A stretch of DNA of 64,000 bases from DASPKM01 sp035628135 (GTDB lineage: Bacteria > Bacteroidota > Bacteroidia > Chitinophagales > Chitinophagaceae): contig DASPKM010000001.1 in assembly GCA_035628135.1 (NCBI GenBank), forward strand, positions 310,001 to 374,000, written 5' to 3'. The translations under genes and the position numbers were made by a program. The notes under the pieces are model-generated. The model did no database searches and had not been told where the DNA came from. It saw only the letters and a program-made list of their open reading frames with translations. Of this stretch, positions 17,393-26,095 are shown in pieces (within the stretch, counting starts at the first letter, position 1; each line of letters starts with the position of its first letter).

Positions 17393-17953
17393 TTAACCCT
17401 CGAAAGTAAATTTACTGGATTGCTGGCTTAACAGTTTATTCTGGAGGTCTTTTTCGGAAACAATTGCTTTGTCCGCAGGTATTTTCCAATCGATGTCCAG
17501 CTCGGGATCGTTGTAGATAATGCCGCCTTCGCTTTCCTTGTTATAGTAGTTATCGCATTTGTACAATACTTCAGCTATATCGCTCAACACGGAAAATCCA
17601 TGTGCGAAGCCCGCGGGTATCATCAATTGCTTTTTATTTTCGGCCGATAGTTCAACCGAAAATACTTTGCCGTAAGTAGGGGAGCCTACGCGTATGTCCA
17701 CGGCAACGTCCAATATCGTTCCAATAATGGCCCTTACCAGCTTGGCTTGTGCGTGCGGGTGGTTTTGAAAATGCAGGCCCCTGATCACACCATAAGTAGA
17801 TTTGGATTGATTGTCCTGCACAAACTGCAACCTGATGCCCTGTTGCAAAAAAGTGCCGGCATTGTACGATTCAAAGAAATGGCCGCGGCTGTCCTCGAAC
17901 ACCCTCGGTTCAAAGACCAGCAATCCCGGAATTCCTGTTTGAATAAAAGGCAT
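17393..17953 (-). CDS. rfbC: dTDP-4-dehydrorhamnose 3,5-epimerase
   Basis: Cupin-fold epimerase of 186 residues that converts dTDP-4-dehydro-6-deoxyglucose to dTDP-4-dehydrorhamnose. Visible family motifs: FEPRVFEDSRGHFFESYN (14-31), QDNQSKSTYGVIRGLHFQ (46-63, catalytic His in LHFQ), DVAVDIRVGSPTYGK, and MIPAGFAHGFSVLS with the second conserved His; GGIIYNDPELDIDW near the end. It lies 22 bp after rfbB and 7 bp before rfbD. Confidence 0.96.
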   Translation of the reverse strand: MPFIQTGIPGLLVFEPRVFEDSRGHFFESYNAGTFLQQGIRLQFVQDNQSKSTYGVIRGLHFQNHPHAQAKLVRAIIGTILDVAVDIRVGSPTYGKVFSVELSAENKKQLMIPAGFAHGFSVLSDIAEVLYKCDNYYNKESEGGIIYNDPELDIDWKIPADKAIVSEKDLQNKLLSQQSSKFTFEG

Positions 17954-17975
17954 GTGTTATCGGTTAGATCGAATT

Positions 17976-19040
17976 TTATCTTTTCGCATATTGCTCATCG
18001 TAATACTTCTGGTAGTCGCCTGAAGTAACGTGCTTCACCCATTCTTCATTTTCCAGGTACCAGTCCACCGTTTTTTCCAATCCCTCTTCAAACTGCAGCG
18101 ATGGCTTCCATCCCAGTTCCTTATTCAGCTTGGTTGCATCGATAGCATACCGCAGATCATGGCCCGGCCTGTCTGTTACATATGTGATCAATTTTTCAGA
18201 AGTGCCGGGCGCCCTTCCGAGCTTTTTATCCATGATACCGCACAACAGCTTCACCAGGTCGATGTTCTTCCATTCGTTGAAGCCGCCCACATTGTATTTT
18301 TCCCCTATCCTTCCTTTATGAAAAATAACATCGATGGCCCTTGCATGATCGTCAACCCACAGCCAATCGCGCACGTTTTCGCCCTTGCCATATACGGGCA
18401 GTGGTTTGTTGTTGCGGATATTGTTGATCATTAAAGGGATCAATTTCTCCGGGAAGTGATGCGAGCCGTAGTTGTTGGAGCAATTGGACATTTTTACCGG
18501 CAGCCCATAAGTGTGATAGTATGCCATTACCAAATGGTCCGAGGCGGCCTTTGAAGCGGAATAGGGCGAGCGCGGATCATACGCGGTTTCTTCTGTAAAA
18601 AATCCTTCTTCCCCCAATGAGCCATACACTTCGTCTGTCGATACATGAAAGAACAGCTTGCCCTCGTAATTGTTTTTCCAGTGCTTGCGGCAGGCGTTCA
18701 GTAAAGTTGCCGTGCCAAGCACATTGGTGCGCACAAACGCAAGCGGGTCCAGTATCGACCTGTCCACATGGCTTTCGGCGGCCAGGTGAATGATGGCGTC
18801 GAAATTATATTTGTTGAACGCAGCTTCTACCTGCTGCTCTTCGGTGATATCTGTTTTTTCGAAGCTATAGTTCGGGGCGTCTTCCACATCGCGCAGGTTT
18901 TCAAGATTGCCCGCGTAGGTAAGCGCGTCCAGGTTAACGATACGGTAGTACGGGTATTTGTTCACGAACAGCCGCACCACGTGCGAGCCTATGAAGCCCG
19001 CGCCTCCTGTAATGCCGATGGTTTTTGTGAAGTTGCTCAT
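17976..19040 (-). CDS. rfbB: dTDP-glucose 4,6-dehydratase
   Basis: NAD-dependent short-chain dehydrogenase-type enzyme of 354 residues making dTDP-4-dehydro-6-deoxyglucose. GITGGAGFIGSH (9-20) binds NAD; STDEVYGSLGE carries the Asp-Glu pair of the dehydratase; YSASKAASDH carries the catalytic Tyr and Lys; CSNNYGSHHFPEKLIP is the substrate loop. Its ATG shares one base with the TAA of the preceding dehydrogenase gene (TAATG), so translation is probably coupled. The thymidylyltransferase rfbA that makes its substrate is not in the window. Confidence 0.97.
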   Translation of the reverse strand: MSNFTKTIGITGGAGFIGSHVVRLFVNKYPYYRIVNLDALTYAGNLENLRDVEDAPNYSFEKTDITEEQQVEAAFNKYNFDAIIHLAAESHVDRSILDPLAFVRTNVLGTATLLNACRKHWKNNYEGKLFFHVSTDEVYGSLGEEGFFTEETAYDPRSPYSASKAASDHLVMAYYHTYGLPVKMSNCSNNYGSHHFPEKLIPLMINNIRNNKPLPVYGKGENVRDWLWVDDHARAIDVIFHKGRIGEKYNVGGFNEWKNIDLVKLLCGIMDKKLGRAPGTSEKLITYVTDRPGHDLRYAIDATKLNKELGWKPSLQFEEGLEKTVDWYLENEEWVKHVTSGDYQKYYDEQYAKR

Positions 19041-20320
19041 TATAGGCTCCAGTATTTACGTCTTGTGATCTTGTTTTTATAAATGCCCTTCAGGTCGGCC
19101 ACCAGCCCGTTCTCATGCGTGATGGATGCAAAGTATGCATCGTCCAGTTTCAGGTAGGGCTCGTGCGGCACGGTAATGATCACCGCATCGTAGCCGTTCT
19201 TCGCTTCGCGCACCAGGTTCAGTCCATATTCGTGCTGCACTTCATCCATCACCGCGTAGGGATCTTCCACATCTACATGGAAATTGAAAGCCAGGAGCTC
19301 TTTTACCGTATCCACTATTTTAGAATTGCGTATATCGCTCACGTTTTCTTTGAACGTTACGCCCTTCACCAGTACTTTGGGTTCATTTGAATTGCGCAGC
19401 ACGTGCGTAATTACCTTGCGCGCCACGTACTTGGCCATATCATCATTTATATAGCGAGAAGAAGAAATTACTTTCGATTCGTAGCCCAGCGCCGCCGCCT
19501 TGTGCGTAAGGTAGTAGGGGTCTACGCCGATGCAGTGCCCGCCTACGAGCCCTGGTTGAAACTTCAGGAAGTTCCATTTGGTGCCCGCAGCTTCCAGCAC
19601 ATCGTAGGTATTAACGCCGATGCGGTCAAAGATCAGCGAGAGCTCGTTCATCAATGCGATGTTCAGGTCGCGCTGCGTGTTCTCTACAATTTTACTGGCC
19701 TCCGCCACTTTAATAGACGAAGCGCGGTGCACGCCCGCATCTACCACCAGCTCATATGTTTTGGCGATTTCTTCCAGTGATTCCGCATCGCTGCCGGACA
19801 CTACTTTGACCACGTTGCGCAGCGTATGCTTTTTATCACCCGGGTTAATGCGCTCCGGCGAATAGCCAAGCTTGAAATCCTTGCCCATGGTAAGGCCCGA
19901 ATGTTTTTCCAGCACCGGCAAACAATCTTCTTCGGTGCAGCCGGGGTAGGTGGTAGACTCGTACACGACGTAATCGCCTTTCTTTAACACCTTGCCTACG
20001 GTTTCCGATGCACTGAGCAGTGGCTTCAGGTCCGGCACATTGTATTTATCAACCGGTGTGGGAACGGCCACTATAAAAAAGCCCGCCTCTTTTAAATCGT
20101 CCAGCTTATCGGTGAAATAGATGTCGCAGCCTTCGAATGCCGATGCTTCCACTTCTTTGCTAGGATCGATCTTGTTGCGCATCATGTCGATGCGCTTGCT
20201 GTTGATATCGAACCCTATTACACAGACCTTTTTTGCAAATTCGAGCGCTATGGGCAATCCCACGTAGCCGAGCCCTATTACAGCAAGTTTGGTTTTTTTC
20301 TCAATCAGTTCCTTGTACAT
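19040..20320 (-). CDS. UDP-N-acetyl-hexosamine 6-dehydrogenase (TviB/WbpO type)
   Basis: Nucleotide-sugar dehydrogenase of 426 residues that oxidises C6 twice to make a uronic acid. NAD motif AVIGLGYVGLPIALEF (13-28), VPTPVD, ESTTYPGCTEE, and the catalytic Cys in GLVGGHCIGVDPYYL (about 255-269). The YESTTYPG and GHCIGVDPYYLTHKA signatures fit the UDP-GalNAc/GlcNAc 6-dehydrogenase group (TviB, WbpO) rather than UDP-glucose dehydrogenase, which is encoded separately at 21316-22650. Two different dehydrogenases in one operon imply that the polysaccharide contains both GlcA-derived and amino-uronic sugars. Exact substrate is not proven by sequence. Confidence 0.87.
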   Translation of the reverse strand: MYKELIEKKTKLAVIGLGYVGLPIALEFAKKVCVIGFDINSKRIDMMRNKIDPSKEVEASAFEGCDIYFTDKLDDLKEAGFFIVAVPTPVDKYNVPDLKPLLSASETVGKVLKKGDYVVYESTTYPGCTEEDCLPVLEKHSGLTMGKDFKLGYSPERINPGDKKHTLRNVVKVVSGSDAESLEEIAKTYELVVDAGVHRASSIKVAEASKIVENTQRDLNIALMNELSLIFDRIGVNTYDVLEAAGTKWNFLKFQPGLVGGHCIGVDPYYLTHKAAALGYESKVISSSRYINDDMAKYVARKVITHVLRNSNEPKVLVKGVTFKENVSDIRNSKIVDTVKELLAFNFHVDVEDPYAVMDEVQHEYGLNLVREAKNGYDAVIITVPHEPYLKLDDAYFASITHENGLVADLKGIYKNKITRRKYWSL

Positions 20321-20338
20321 TTTTTCAATTTGCGGACT

Positions 20339-21310
20339 TTATAAAAACTTGGGTTGTTTAAACCATTCTTCACGTGGCAGGTTCTTAAAATATTCGTAGG
20401 TGCGCTTCAGTCCTTCCTTGCGGCTGATGGAGGGTTGCCAACCCAGCAATTCCTTTGCCCGGCTGATGTCCGGTCGCCTTTGCTTGGGATCATCCACCGG
20501 CAGGGGCTGATAGCTGATGGACACCTTGCTGCCTGTGATCTGCAGTATTTCTTCTGCAAAATCCTTCAGGCTTATTTCATCGGGGTTGCCGATGTTTACG
20601 GGCAAGTGGTAATCGCTCAGCAGTAAACGGTAGATGCCTTCTACAAGATCATCCACGTAACAGAAAGAACGTGTCTGGCTTCCATCTCCGAATACGGTAA
20701 GGTTTTCCCCGCGCAATGCCTGTCCTATGAAGGCGGGCAGTGCGCGTCCATCGTTCAGGCGCATGCGCGGGCCATAGGTATTGAATATGCGCACGATCCT
20801 GGTATCCACGTTGTGAAAGCTGTGGTAAGCCATCGTGATGGCCTCCATGTACCGCTTTGCTTCATCATATACTCCCCTGGGCCCCACGGGATTTACATTT
20901 CCCCAGTACTCTTCTTTTTGGGGGTGCACCATCGGATCGCCGTACACTTCGCTGGTAGAGGCCACCAGTATGCGTGCATTTTTTGCCTTGGCCAATCCCA
21001 GGCAATTGTGCGTGCCGAGCGCTCCCACCTTTAAGGTTTGGATCGGGATCTTCAGGTAATCGATAGGGCTAGCGGGTGATGCAAAATGAAGTATGTATTT
21101 CAGTTCACCCGGTATGTGAATGAACTTGGTAACGTCGTGATGGTAAAATTCAAATTGCGGCAGCGCAAACAGGTGTTGGATGTTTTGCATGTCGCCGGTA
21201 ATGAGGTTGTCCATACCGATGACGTGGTAATCTTCCCTGATAAAACGATCGCACAAATGAGAACCTAAAAACCCGGCTGCGCCGGTAATGAGTACCCGTT
21301 TACGTTCCAT
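20339..21310 (-). CDS. uxs: UDP-glucuronate decarboxylase (UDP-xylose synthase)
   Basis: NAD-dependent SDR of 323 residues, likely UDP-glucuronate to UDP-xylose. LITGAAGFLGSHLCD (7-21) binds NAD; LASTSEVYGDP and YDEAKRYMEA hold the catalytic Thr/Ser, Glu, Tyr and Lys; RIFNTYGPRM and VFGDGSQTRSFCYVDD are conserved in the UXS group. It sits 5 bp after the UDP-glucose dehydrogenase gene, which makes its substrate, so the pair forms a UDP-Glc to UDP-GlcA to UDP-Xyl branch. Confidence 0.93.
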   Translation of the reverse strand: MERKRVLITGAAGFLGSHLCDRFIREDYHVIGMDNLITGDMQNIQHLFALPQFEFYHHDVTKFIHIPGELKYILHFASPASPIDYLKIPIQTLKVGALGTHNCLGLAKAKNARILVASTSEVYGDPMVHPQKEEYWGNVNPVGPRGVYDEAKRYMEAITMAYHSFHNVDTRIVRIFNTYGPRMRLNDGRALPAFIGQALRGENLTVFGDGSQTRSFCYVDDLVEGIYRLLLSDYHLPVNIGNPDEISLKDFAEEILQITGSKVSISYQPLPVDDPKQRRPDISRAKELLGWQPSISRKEGLKRTYEYFKNLPREEWFKQPKFL

Positions 21311-21315
21311 GAGGC

Positions 21316-22650
21316 TTATTTATGTGCAACGCCGTTTGTTGGCACGGCAGTAGCCCTTCCTATGCTTTCGTAATAAAAACCCAGTTCTTTAATGGCGGCT
21401 GTTTCAAACAGGTTACGGCCGTCAAATATCACCTTGTTTTTCAGGGCGGTCACTATCTTCAGGAAATTGGGGGTGCGGAACTCGTTCCATTCCGTGGCTA
21501 TGATCAGCGCATCGGCCCCGTGCAGGCAATCGTATTGATTATCGGCATACATTACCTTGTCGCCCAAGTAAGCCTTCACGTTGTTCATGGCTTCGGGATC
21601 GTACACGCAAAGCTGCGCGCCCTCACTCAGCAGCGCTTCTATCATGTACAAAGCGGGTGCTTCGCGGATGTCGTCGGTATTGGGTTTGAAGGCCAGACCC
21701 CACAGCGCGAATCTCCTGCCTTTGAGCTTGCCGCCGAAATATTTCTTGATCTTGGGAAGCAGCGAAAGCTTTTGTGTTTCGTTTACTTCTATTACCGATT
21801 TCAGTATTTTAAAATCATAGTTCGCTTCGTCAGACGATTGTACCAGGGCTTTCACGTCCTTGGGAAAACAGCTGCCTCCATAACCGATGCCGGGAAACAG
21901 GAAGCGCTTGCCGATGCGGTCGTCGCTGCCGATGCCCTTGCGCACCATGTCTACGTCGGCGCCGAGGCGCTCGCACAGCTGCGCAATTTCATTCATGAAG
22001 GATATCTTGGTAGCCAGGAAAGAGTTGGCTGCGTATTTGGTAAGTTCTGCCGAACGCTCGTCCATGTACACGATGGGATTGCCCTGTCTTACGAAGGGAG
22101 AATACAAATCGCCCATGATCTTACGGGCACGGTCACTCGAAGCGCCGATGACCACGCGGTCGGGTTTCATGAAGTCTTCAACGGCCACGCCTTCGCGCAG
22201 GAATTCGGGATTGGCCACCACATCGAATTCGCCTTTATAATTTTGGGCGATCACCTGGTGCACTTTTTCTGCGGTGCCCACCGGAACGGTGCTTTTATCT
22301 ACAATTACTTTATAGTCGTTCATCAGCTTGCCCAGTTCTTTGGCAACGCCCAGTACATATTTAAGATCCGCTGAACCATTTTCGCCGGGGGGAGTGGGCA
22401 GTGCAAGAAACACGATCAGGGCATCTTTAATGCCTTCTTCCAGGGAAGTGGTGAAGCGCAGTCGCTCTTCGCGCTGGTTGCGTACGAATAATTTTTCGAG
22501 GCCGGGTTCGTAGATAGTGATCTGGCCGTTGGAAAGCTTGTCTACCTTGGCCTGGTCGATGTCAACACACGTGACATCGTTACCTGTTTCTGCAAAACAG
22601 GTCCCGGTAACCAAACCGACATAGCCTGTTCCAATCACTGCAATTTTCAT
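21316..22650 (-). CDS. ugd: UDP-glucose 6-dehydrogenase
   Basis: Cytoplasmic enzyme of 444 residues making UDP-glucuronate. NAD motif MKIAVIGTGYVGLVTGTCFA (1-20), VPTPP-like LALPTPPGENG, DKSTVPVGTA, catalytic Cys in GIGYGGSCFPKDVKAL (about 255-270) and FALWGLAFKPNTDDIREAP near 315. The GSCFPKDV form distinguishes it from the GHCIGVDP enzyme at 19040-20320. It lies 19 bp after the aminotransferase gene, in the same operon. Confidence 0.96.
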   Translation of the reverse strand: MKIAVIGTGYVGLVTGTCFAETGNDVTCVDIDQAKVDKLSNGQITIYEPGLEKLFVRNQREERLRFTTSLEEGIKDALIVFLALPTPPGENGSADLKYVLGVAKELGKLMNDYKVIVDKSTVPVGTAEKVHQVIAQNYKGEFDVVANPEFLREGVAVEDFMKPDRVVIGASSDRARKIMGDLYSPFVRQGNPIVYMDERSAELTKYAANSFLATKISFMNEIAQLCERLGADVDMVRKGIGSDDRIGKRFLFPGIGYGGSCFPKDVKALVQSSDEANYDFKILKSVIEVNETQKLSLLPKIKKYFGGKLKGRRFALWGLAFKPNTDDIREAPALYMIEALLSEGAQLCVYDPEAMNNVKAYLGDKVMYADNQYDCLHGADALIIATEWNEFRTPNFLKIVTALKNKVIFDGRNLFETAAIKELGFYYESIGRATAVPTNGVAHK

Positions 22651-22669
22651 GACGTGTTTTAATTAGGGT

Positions 22670-23803
22670 TTAGGCATTGTTCACATACTCCAGCACTTTG
22701 GTCGTAATGTATTCTAACTGTTCCTGGTCAAGCTCCGTGTGCATGGGCAGCGATATCACGCGTTCGGTAAGCCAGTCGGTTATGGGCAGTTCATACGAAG
22801 CGCCACCGAAGGCATCGAACATTTTCTGGCGATGCGCCGGAACCGGGTAATAGATCATGGAGGGAATATTGTGCTGGGCCAGGAACTGGTTAAGCCCGTT
22901 CCTGTCAACTCCATCCAAAACCAATGTGTACTGGTGAAACACATGCTTGCCATACGGCGCCCTGTAAGGCGTGGTAATTCTGGCATGCCCGGCAAAGGCC
23001 TGATCGTAATAATCCGCAGCCTTTATCCGTGCATCGATGTACTTATCCAGTAACCCGATCTTGACATTCAATACAGCAGCCTGCATGGAATCCAGCCGGC
23101 TGTTGCATCCTACAACATCATGGTAATAGCGTTTGCTTTGCCCATGATTTGCAATCATTTTTAACTGGTTAGCTAACGTCTCATCATTGGAAAATATTGC
23201 TCCCCCGTCCCCATAGCAGCCCAAATTCTTCGATGGAAAGAACGAAGTAGTACCGATAGTACCGATGGTCCCGGCCTTCTTCCTGGTACCGTTGGAGTAC
23301 GTATAATCACTACCGATAGACTGGGCATTGTCCTCAATTACATATAATTTATGGCGGTCGGCAATGGCCATGATCTCTTCCATGGGCGCGCAATGGCCGA
23401 ACATGTGCACGGGCACAATGGCCTTTGTTTTGGAGGTAATGGCCTTTTCTATGGCCACAGGATCGATGCAAAAGGTTTTGGGGTCCACTTCCACAAACAC
23501 CGGTTTCAATTTCAGCAGGGCAATCACTTCGGTGGTGGCTATATAGGTAAAGGAGGGAGTAATTACTTCATCGCCCGGTTGCAGGTCAAGGGCCATCATG
23601 GCTATTTGCAGGGCATCGGTGCCATTGGCGCAGGGAATTACATATGGTGTGTCTAAATAGCGGGAAAGTTGTCCTGCAAAATCGGTTACGGCCTTGCCGT
23701 TAATAAAAGCTGCGGTGTCTATTACTTCCTGGATGGCTGCGTCTACATCTTTTTTAATATCTGCATACTGTTTTTTTAAATCAACCATTTGAATAGGGCG
23801 CAT
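22670..23803 (-). CDS. DegT/DnrJ/EryC1-family sugar aminotransferase
   Basis: PLP-dependent aminotransferase of 377 residues acting on a keto nucleotide-sugar. N-terminal MVDLKKQYADIKKDVD, PCANGTDALQIAMMAL (PLP phosphate), DNAQSIGSDY (Asp stacking on PLP), catalytic Lys in TTSFFPSKNLGCYGDGG (about 185-201), and NSRLDSMQAAVL. The segments MIYYPVPAHRQKMF and LPMHTEL match the WbpE-like group (UDP-3-keto-GlcNAcA aminotransferases), but the partner WbpB-type oxidoreductase is not in the window. First gene of the minus-strand sugar operon, directly behind a good promoter at 23827-23857. Confidence 0.9.
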   Translation of the reverse strand: MRPIQMVDLKKQYADIKKDVDAAIQEVIDTAAFINGKAVTDFAGQLSRYLDTPYVIPCANGTDALQIAMMALDLQPGDEVITPSFTYIATTEVIALLKLKPVFVEVDPKTFCIDPVAIEKAITSKTKAIVPVHMFGHCAPMEEIMAIADRHKLYVIEDNAQSIGSDYTYSNGTRKKAGTIGTIGTTSFFPSKNLGCYGDGGAIFSNDETLANQLKMIANHGQSKRYYHDVVGCNSRLDSMQAAVLNVKIGLLDKYIDARIKAADYYDQAFAGHARITTPYRAPYGKHVFHQYTLVLDGVDRNGLNQFLAQHNIPSMIYYPVPAHRQKMFDAFGGASYELPITDWLTERVISLPMHTELDQEQLEYITTKVLEYVNNA

Positions 23804-23826
23804 ATCCGGGTGTGGTTTTGAGGCCG

Positions 23827-23857
23827 CAAACCTACTCTAAAAATATGGGATAAACAA
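23827..23857 (-). promoter_or_regulatory. Promoter of nucleotide-sugar operon
   Basis: On the minus strand a TTG (23857-23855) is followed after 20 bp by TAGGTTTG (23834-23827), an exact match to the Bacteroidota -7 TAnnTTTG, and the aminotransferase ATG comes 24 bp later. Best-supported promoter for the whole operon 23803-16522. Confidence 0.7.
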
Positions 23858-23910
23858 TGTCAGCCTGCCCTGGCCAGGGGTCAGCGGCTGTCAAAATGTA
23901 CGCTCTACTT

Positions 23911-23932
23911 GGGTCCTACCAAGGGTCCTACC
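23911..23932. repeat. Short direct repeat GGGTCCTACC
   Basis: Two exact copies of GGGTCCTACC (23911-23920 and 23923-23932) separated by two bases, in the divergent control region between the sugar operon and waaA, upstream of both promoters. Could be an operator or chance. Confidence 0.4.
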
Positions 23933-24012
23933 GAGATACCCACCCATGCCCAATCCTGCTTTTTAAGGGGTTTGCCAGTTTGCCAATAATGCCAAACTGA
24001 AACAAATGGTTA

Positions 24013-24020
24013 TACTTTTG
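24013..24020 (+). promoter_or_regulatory. -7 element TACTTTTG before waaA
   Basis: Exact TAnnTTTG match 19 bp before the GTG start at 24040. No clear -33 element at normal spacing. Confidence 0.5.
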
Positions 24021-24039
24021 CTGACATTTTATAACCCAC

Positions 24040-25326
24040 GTGAGCTTGCTGATATACCGGCTTTTCTTATCGCTGTACCTTATCGGGGTAAAAATAACGG
24101 CGCCCTGGAACGCTAAGTCCAGGCGCTGGCTGCAGGGCCGCAATGACATCCTGCGCCACATCCGAGAGGTGATGGGCACGCCGGGCCAGCCGGTAGTATG
24201 GATGCACGCCGCTTCGCTGGGCGAGTTCGAACAGGGCCGTCCCGTATTGGAACACCTGCGGTCCCTGTATCCCCGGTATAAATATGTGATCACTTTCTTT
24301 TCTCCTTCGGGCTACGATATCGCTAAAAATTACAAGGGTGCAGACCACGTCTTTTACCTTCCATTCGATTCGCCGGCAAATGCCCGGCAGATGCTGGATA
24401 TATTTAAACCTTCGCTGGTATTGTGGATAAAATACGACTACTGGTATTTTTACCTGCACGAAATGAAAAAGCGCAGCATACCCGTGCTGCTGGTGAGCGG
24501 TATCTTCCGCCGCGACCAGGTGTTCTTTAAATGGTATGGCGGCATCAACAGGATGATGTTGCGGTTCATCACGCATTTTTTTGTGCAAACCGACCATTCG
24601 CAGGAATTGTTGCAATCGCTCGGCATATCAACGGTTACAGTAGGTGGAGATACCCGGTTCGACCGGGTGATCGAGATTGCGGAGCAGGCGGCGCCCATAC
24701 CCGTCATCGATGCTTTTTGCGGCCACAGCCCCGTGATCGTAGCCGGTAGCACCTGGCAGGAAGACGATGAAGAGCTGGACCATTTTGCCAATACCCACCC
24801 GGAAATAAAGTTCATTGTGGCCCCGCACGATATTGAAGAGGAACGGCTGCGGGAAGCAGAGGCGTTGTATAAGCACACAATTCGTTATTCATCAATGCTC
24901 CAAAGGGCTCCAATGGAAGCGAATAGTGAACCGGCAATGGATGCACGGCCGGCCCCTAACGTGCTTATCATCGACAATATCGGCTTGCTTTCCCGGTTAT
25001 ATCGCTATGCTACCATAGCCTGGGTTGGTGGAGGATTCGGGGACGACGGGGTGCACAACGTGCTGGAGGCCGCTGTATACGGGAGGCCCGTTGTGTTCGG
25101 GCCGGTATATGATAAATATATAGAGGCAATTGAATTGGTAGGCAGCGGCGGCGGTTTCTCGGTAGAGAATGCGCTGGAGGCCGAAAACCTTTTTACTTCA
25201 TTATTGATAGACCATGTCCAATACGAAGAGGCCTGCCAGGCGTCCCGTGATTATGTGTTAGCTAAAAAAGGAGCAACGGAAAGAATACTCGCTTACATTC
25301 AGGAGAACCGCCTTCTTACCAATTGA
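24040..25326 (+). CDS. waaA: 3-deoxy-D-manno-octulosonic acid transferase
   Basis: Membrane-anchored glycosyltransferase (428 residues) that adds Kdo to lipid A precursor on the cytoplasmic face. N-terminal hydrophobic anchor LLIYRLFLSLYLIGVK, catalytic-base motif VWMHAASLGEFEQGRPV (about 53-69, Glu in GEFE), GGDTRFDRV, VIVAGSTWQEDDEEL and the nucleotide-binding end WVGGGFGDDGVHNVLEAAVYGRPVVFGP typical of GT-B Kdo transferases. No ATG is available before the conserved region; an in-frame TGA lies six codons upstream of the GTG at 24040, so GTG is the likely start. Its 3' end overlaps the convergent gene by 28 bp. Neighbouring sugar operon supports an envelope polysaccharide locus. Confidence 0.95.
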   Translation: MSLLIYRLFLSLYLIGVKITAPWNAKSRRWLQGRNDILRHIREVMGTPGQPVVWMHAASLGEFEQGRPVLEHLRSLYPRYKYVITFFSPSGYDIAKNYKGADHVFYLPFDSPANARQMLDIFKPSLVLWIKYDYWYFYLHEMKKRSIPVLLVSGIFRRDQVFFKWYGGINRMMLRFITHFFVQTDHSQELLQSLGISTVTVGGDTRFDRVIEIAEQAAPIPVIDAFCGHSPVIVAGSTWQEDDEELDHFANTHPEIKFIVAPHDIEEERLREAEALYKHTIRYSSMLQRAPMEANSEPAMDARPAPNVLIIDNIGLLSRLYRYATIAWVGGGFGDDGVHNVLEAAVYGRPVVFGPVYDKYIEAIELVGSGGGFSVENALEAENLFTSLLIDHVQYEEACQASRDYVLAKKGATERILAYIQENRLLTN

Positions 25327-26003
25327 TAAAAATGGCGTACGATGCTGTTGCTGTCGTTCCAGCCGAGTTTTATTTTCAGCTCGCGGTTGATCCAATACTC
25401 TGCTTCCTGGTAAACGCGGAAGCTGTTCAGGGTCTTGAGGCTGCGTTCGTACATGGTTTCATCGCCGCGGAATAGTTCGTTCAGGAAGACATAGCGGTCG
25501 TTTACGCCAATGGCTTTTTTGAGGTCGCGGATAGGCGTTTCCGTGAGCACGTGCGCGAGCTCTATCTTTTCCTGGCGCAAGTGGTCGTTCATGGAAGTGC
25601 CGTTAATGCCTATGACATCGTTGATTTCGCGTACACTTTGCTGGTGGGCCAGGGTGGGTATTTCCTGCAATGGATCGAAGCCCCAGGCAGGTTCTTTTTC
25701 CAGCACGGGTTCCATAACGGGCTTGGGCTGGTAACGTCTTTCTTCGCGCACAGGCTCGGGTTCAGCCGCAACGGCGGAGCGAACACCTGCAGGCATCATT
25801 ACCGCAACCTTGGCGGTGCCTAATGTGTTGGAATGACCATTAGAGTGGCCATTTGAATGCCCATTGGAAGAGGAGACAGGCCGGGAAGCCATCTGGGATA
25901 ATTCAGACTCAATTTGGCGAACAGTGCCGAGCATCTGGGCAGGAGGAACATTTTCTTCGAATTGTTCCTTTAATTTGTGGATCAATGCAGATAAGCGTTC
26001 CAT
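25299..26003 (-). CDS. Conserved hypothetical, low-complexity linker with SNGH repeats
   Basis: I do not recognise this family. From ATG 26003 (MERLSALIHKLKEQFEEN) it has 234 residues; ATG 26030 and TTG 26042 are possible earlier starts. The N-terminal 45 residues are helical and may form a coiled coil. Then comes a flexible region with a perfect tandem SNGHSNGHSNGHSN (about residues 45-58) and a proline/glutamate-rich stretch. The C-terminal 110 residues form a conserved-looking helical domain (RQEKIELAHVLTETPIRDLK, KAIGVNDRYVFLNELFRGDE, SLKTLNSFRVYQEAEYWINR). No signal peptide or membrane segment. It converges with waaA, overlapping by 28 bp, and its start is about 90 bp from divergent tdk. 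Confidence 0.75.
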   Translation of the reverse strand: MERLSALIHKLKEQFEENVPPAQMLGTVRQIESELSQMASRPVSSSNGHSNGHSNGHSNTLGTAKVAVMMPAGVRSAVAAEPEPVREERRYQPKPVMEPVLEKEPAWGFDPLQEIPTLAHQQSVREINDVIGINGTSMNDHLRQEKIELAHVLTETPIRDLKKAIGVNDRYVFLNELFRGDETMYERSLKTLNSFRVYQEAEYWINRELKIKLGWNDSNSIVRHFYQLVRRRFS

Positions 26004-26095
26004 GGAGATAATTTGGGTTAGTACCTGCATAAAGTTAGCCAATCTTTGTTAGCCAATTGATAACTGTTTCTTAATATAATGTTTATTGAACCTTA

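Noticed and set aside
21322..22374. 350-residue open frame antisense to ugd
   Set aside because: The minus strand encodes a fully conserved UDP-glucose dehydrogenase; the long antisense frame is a by-product of codon bias.
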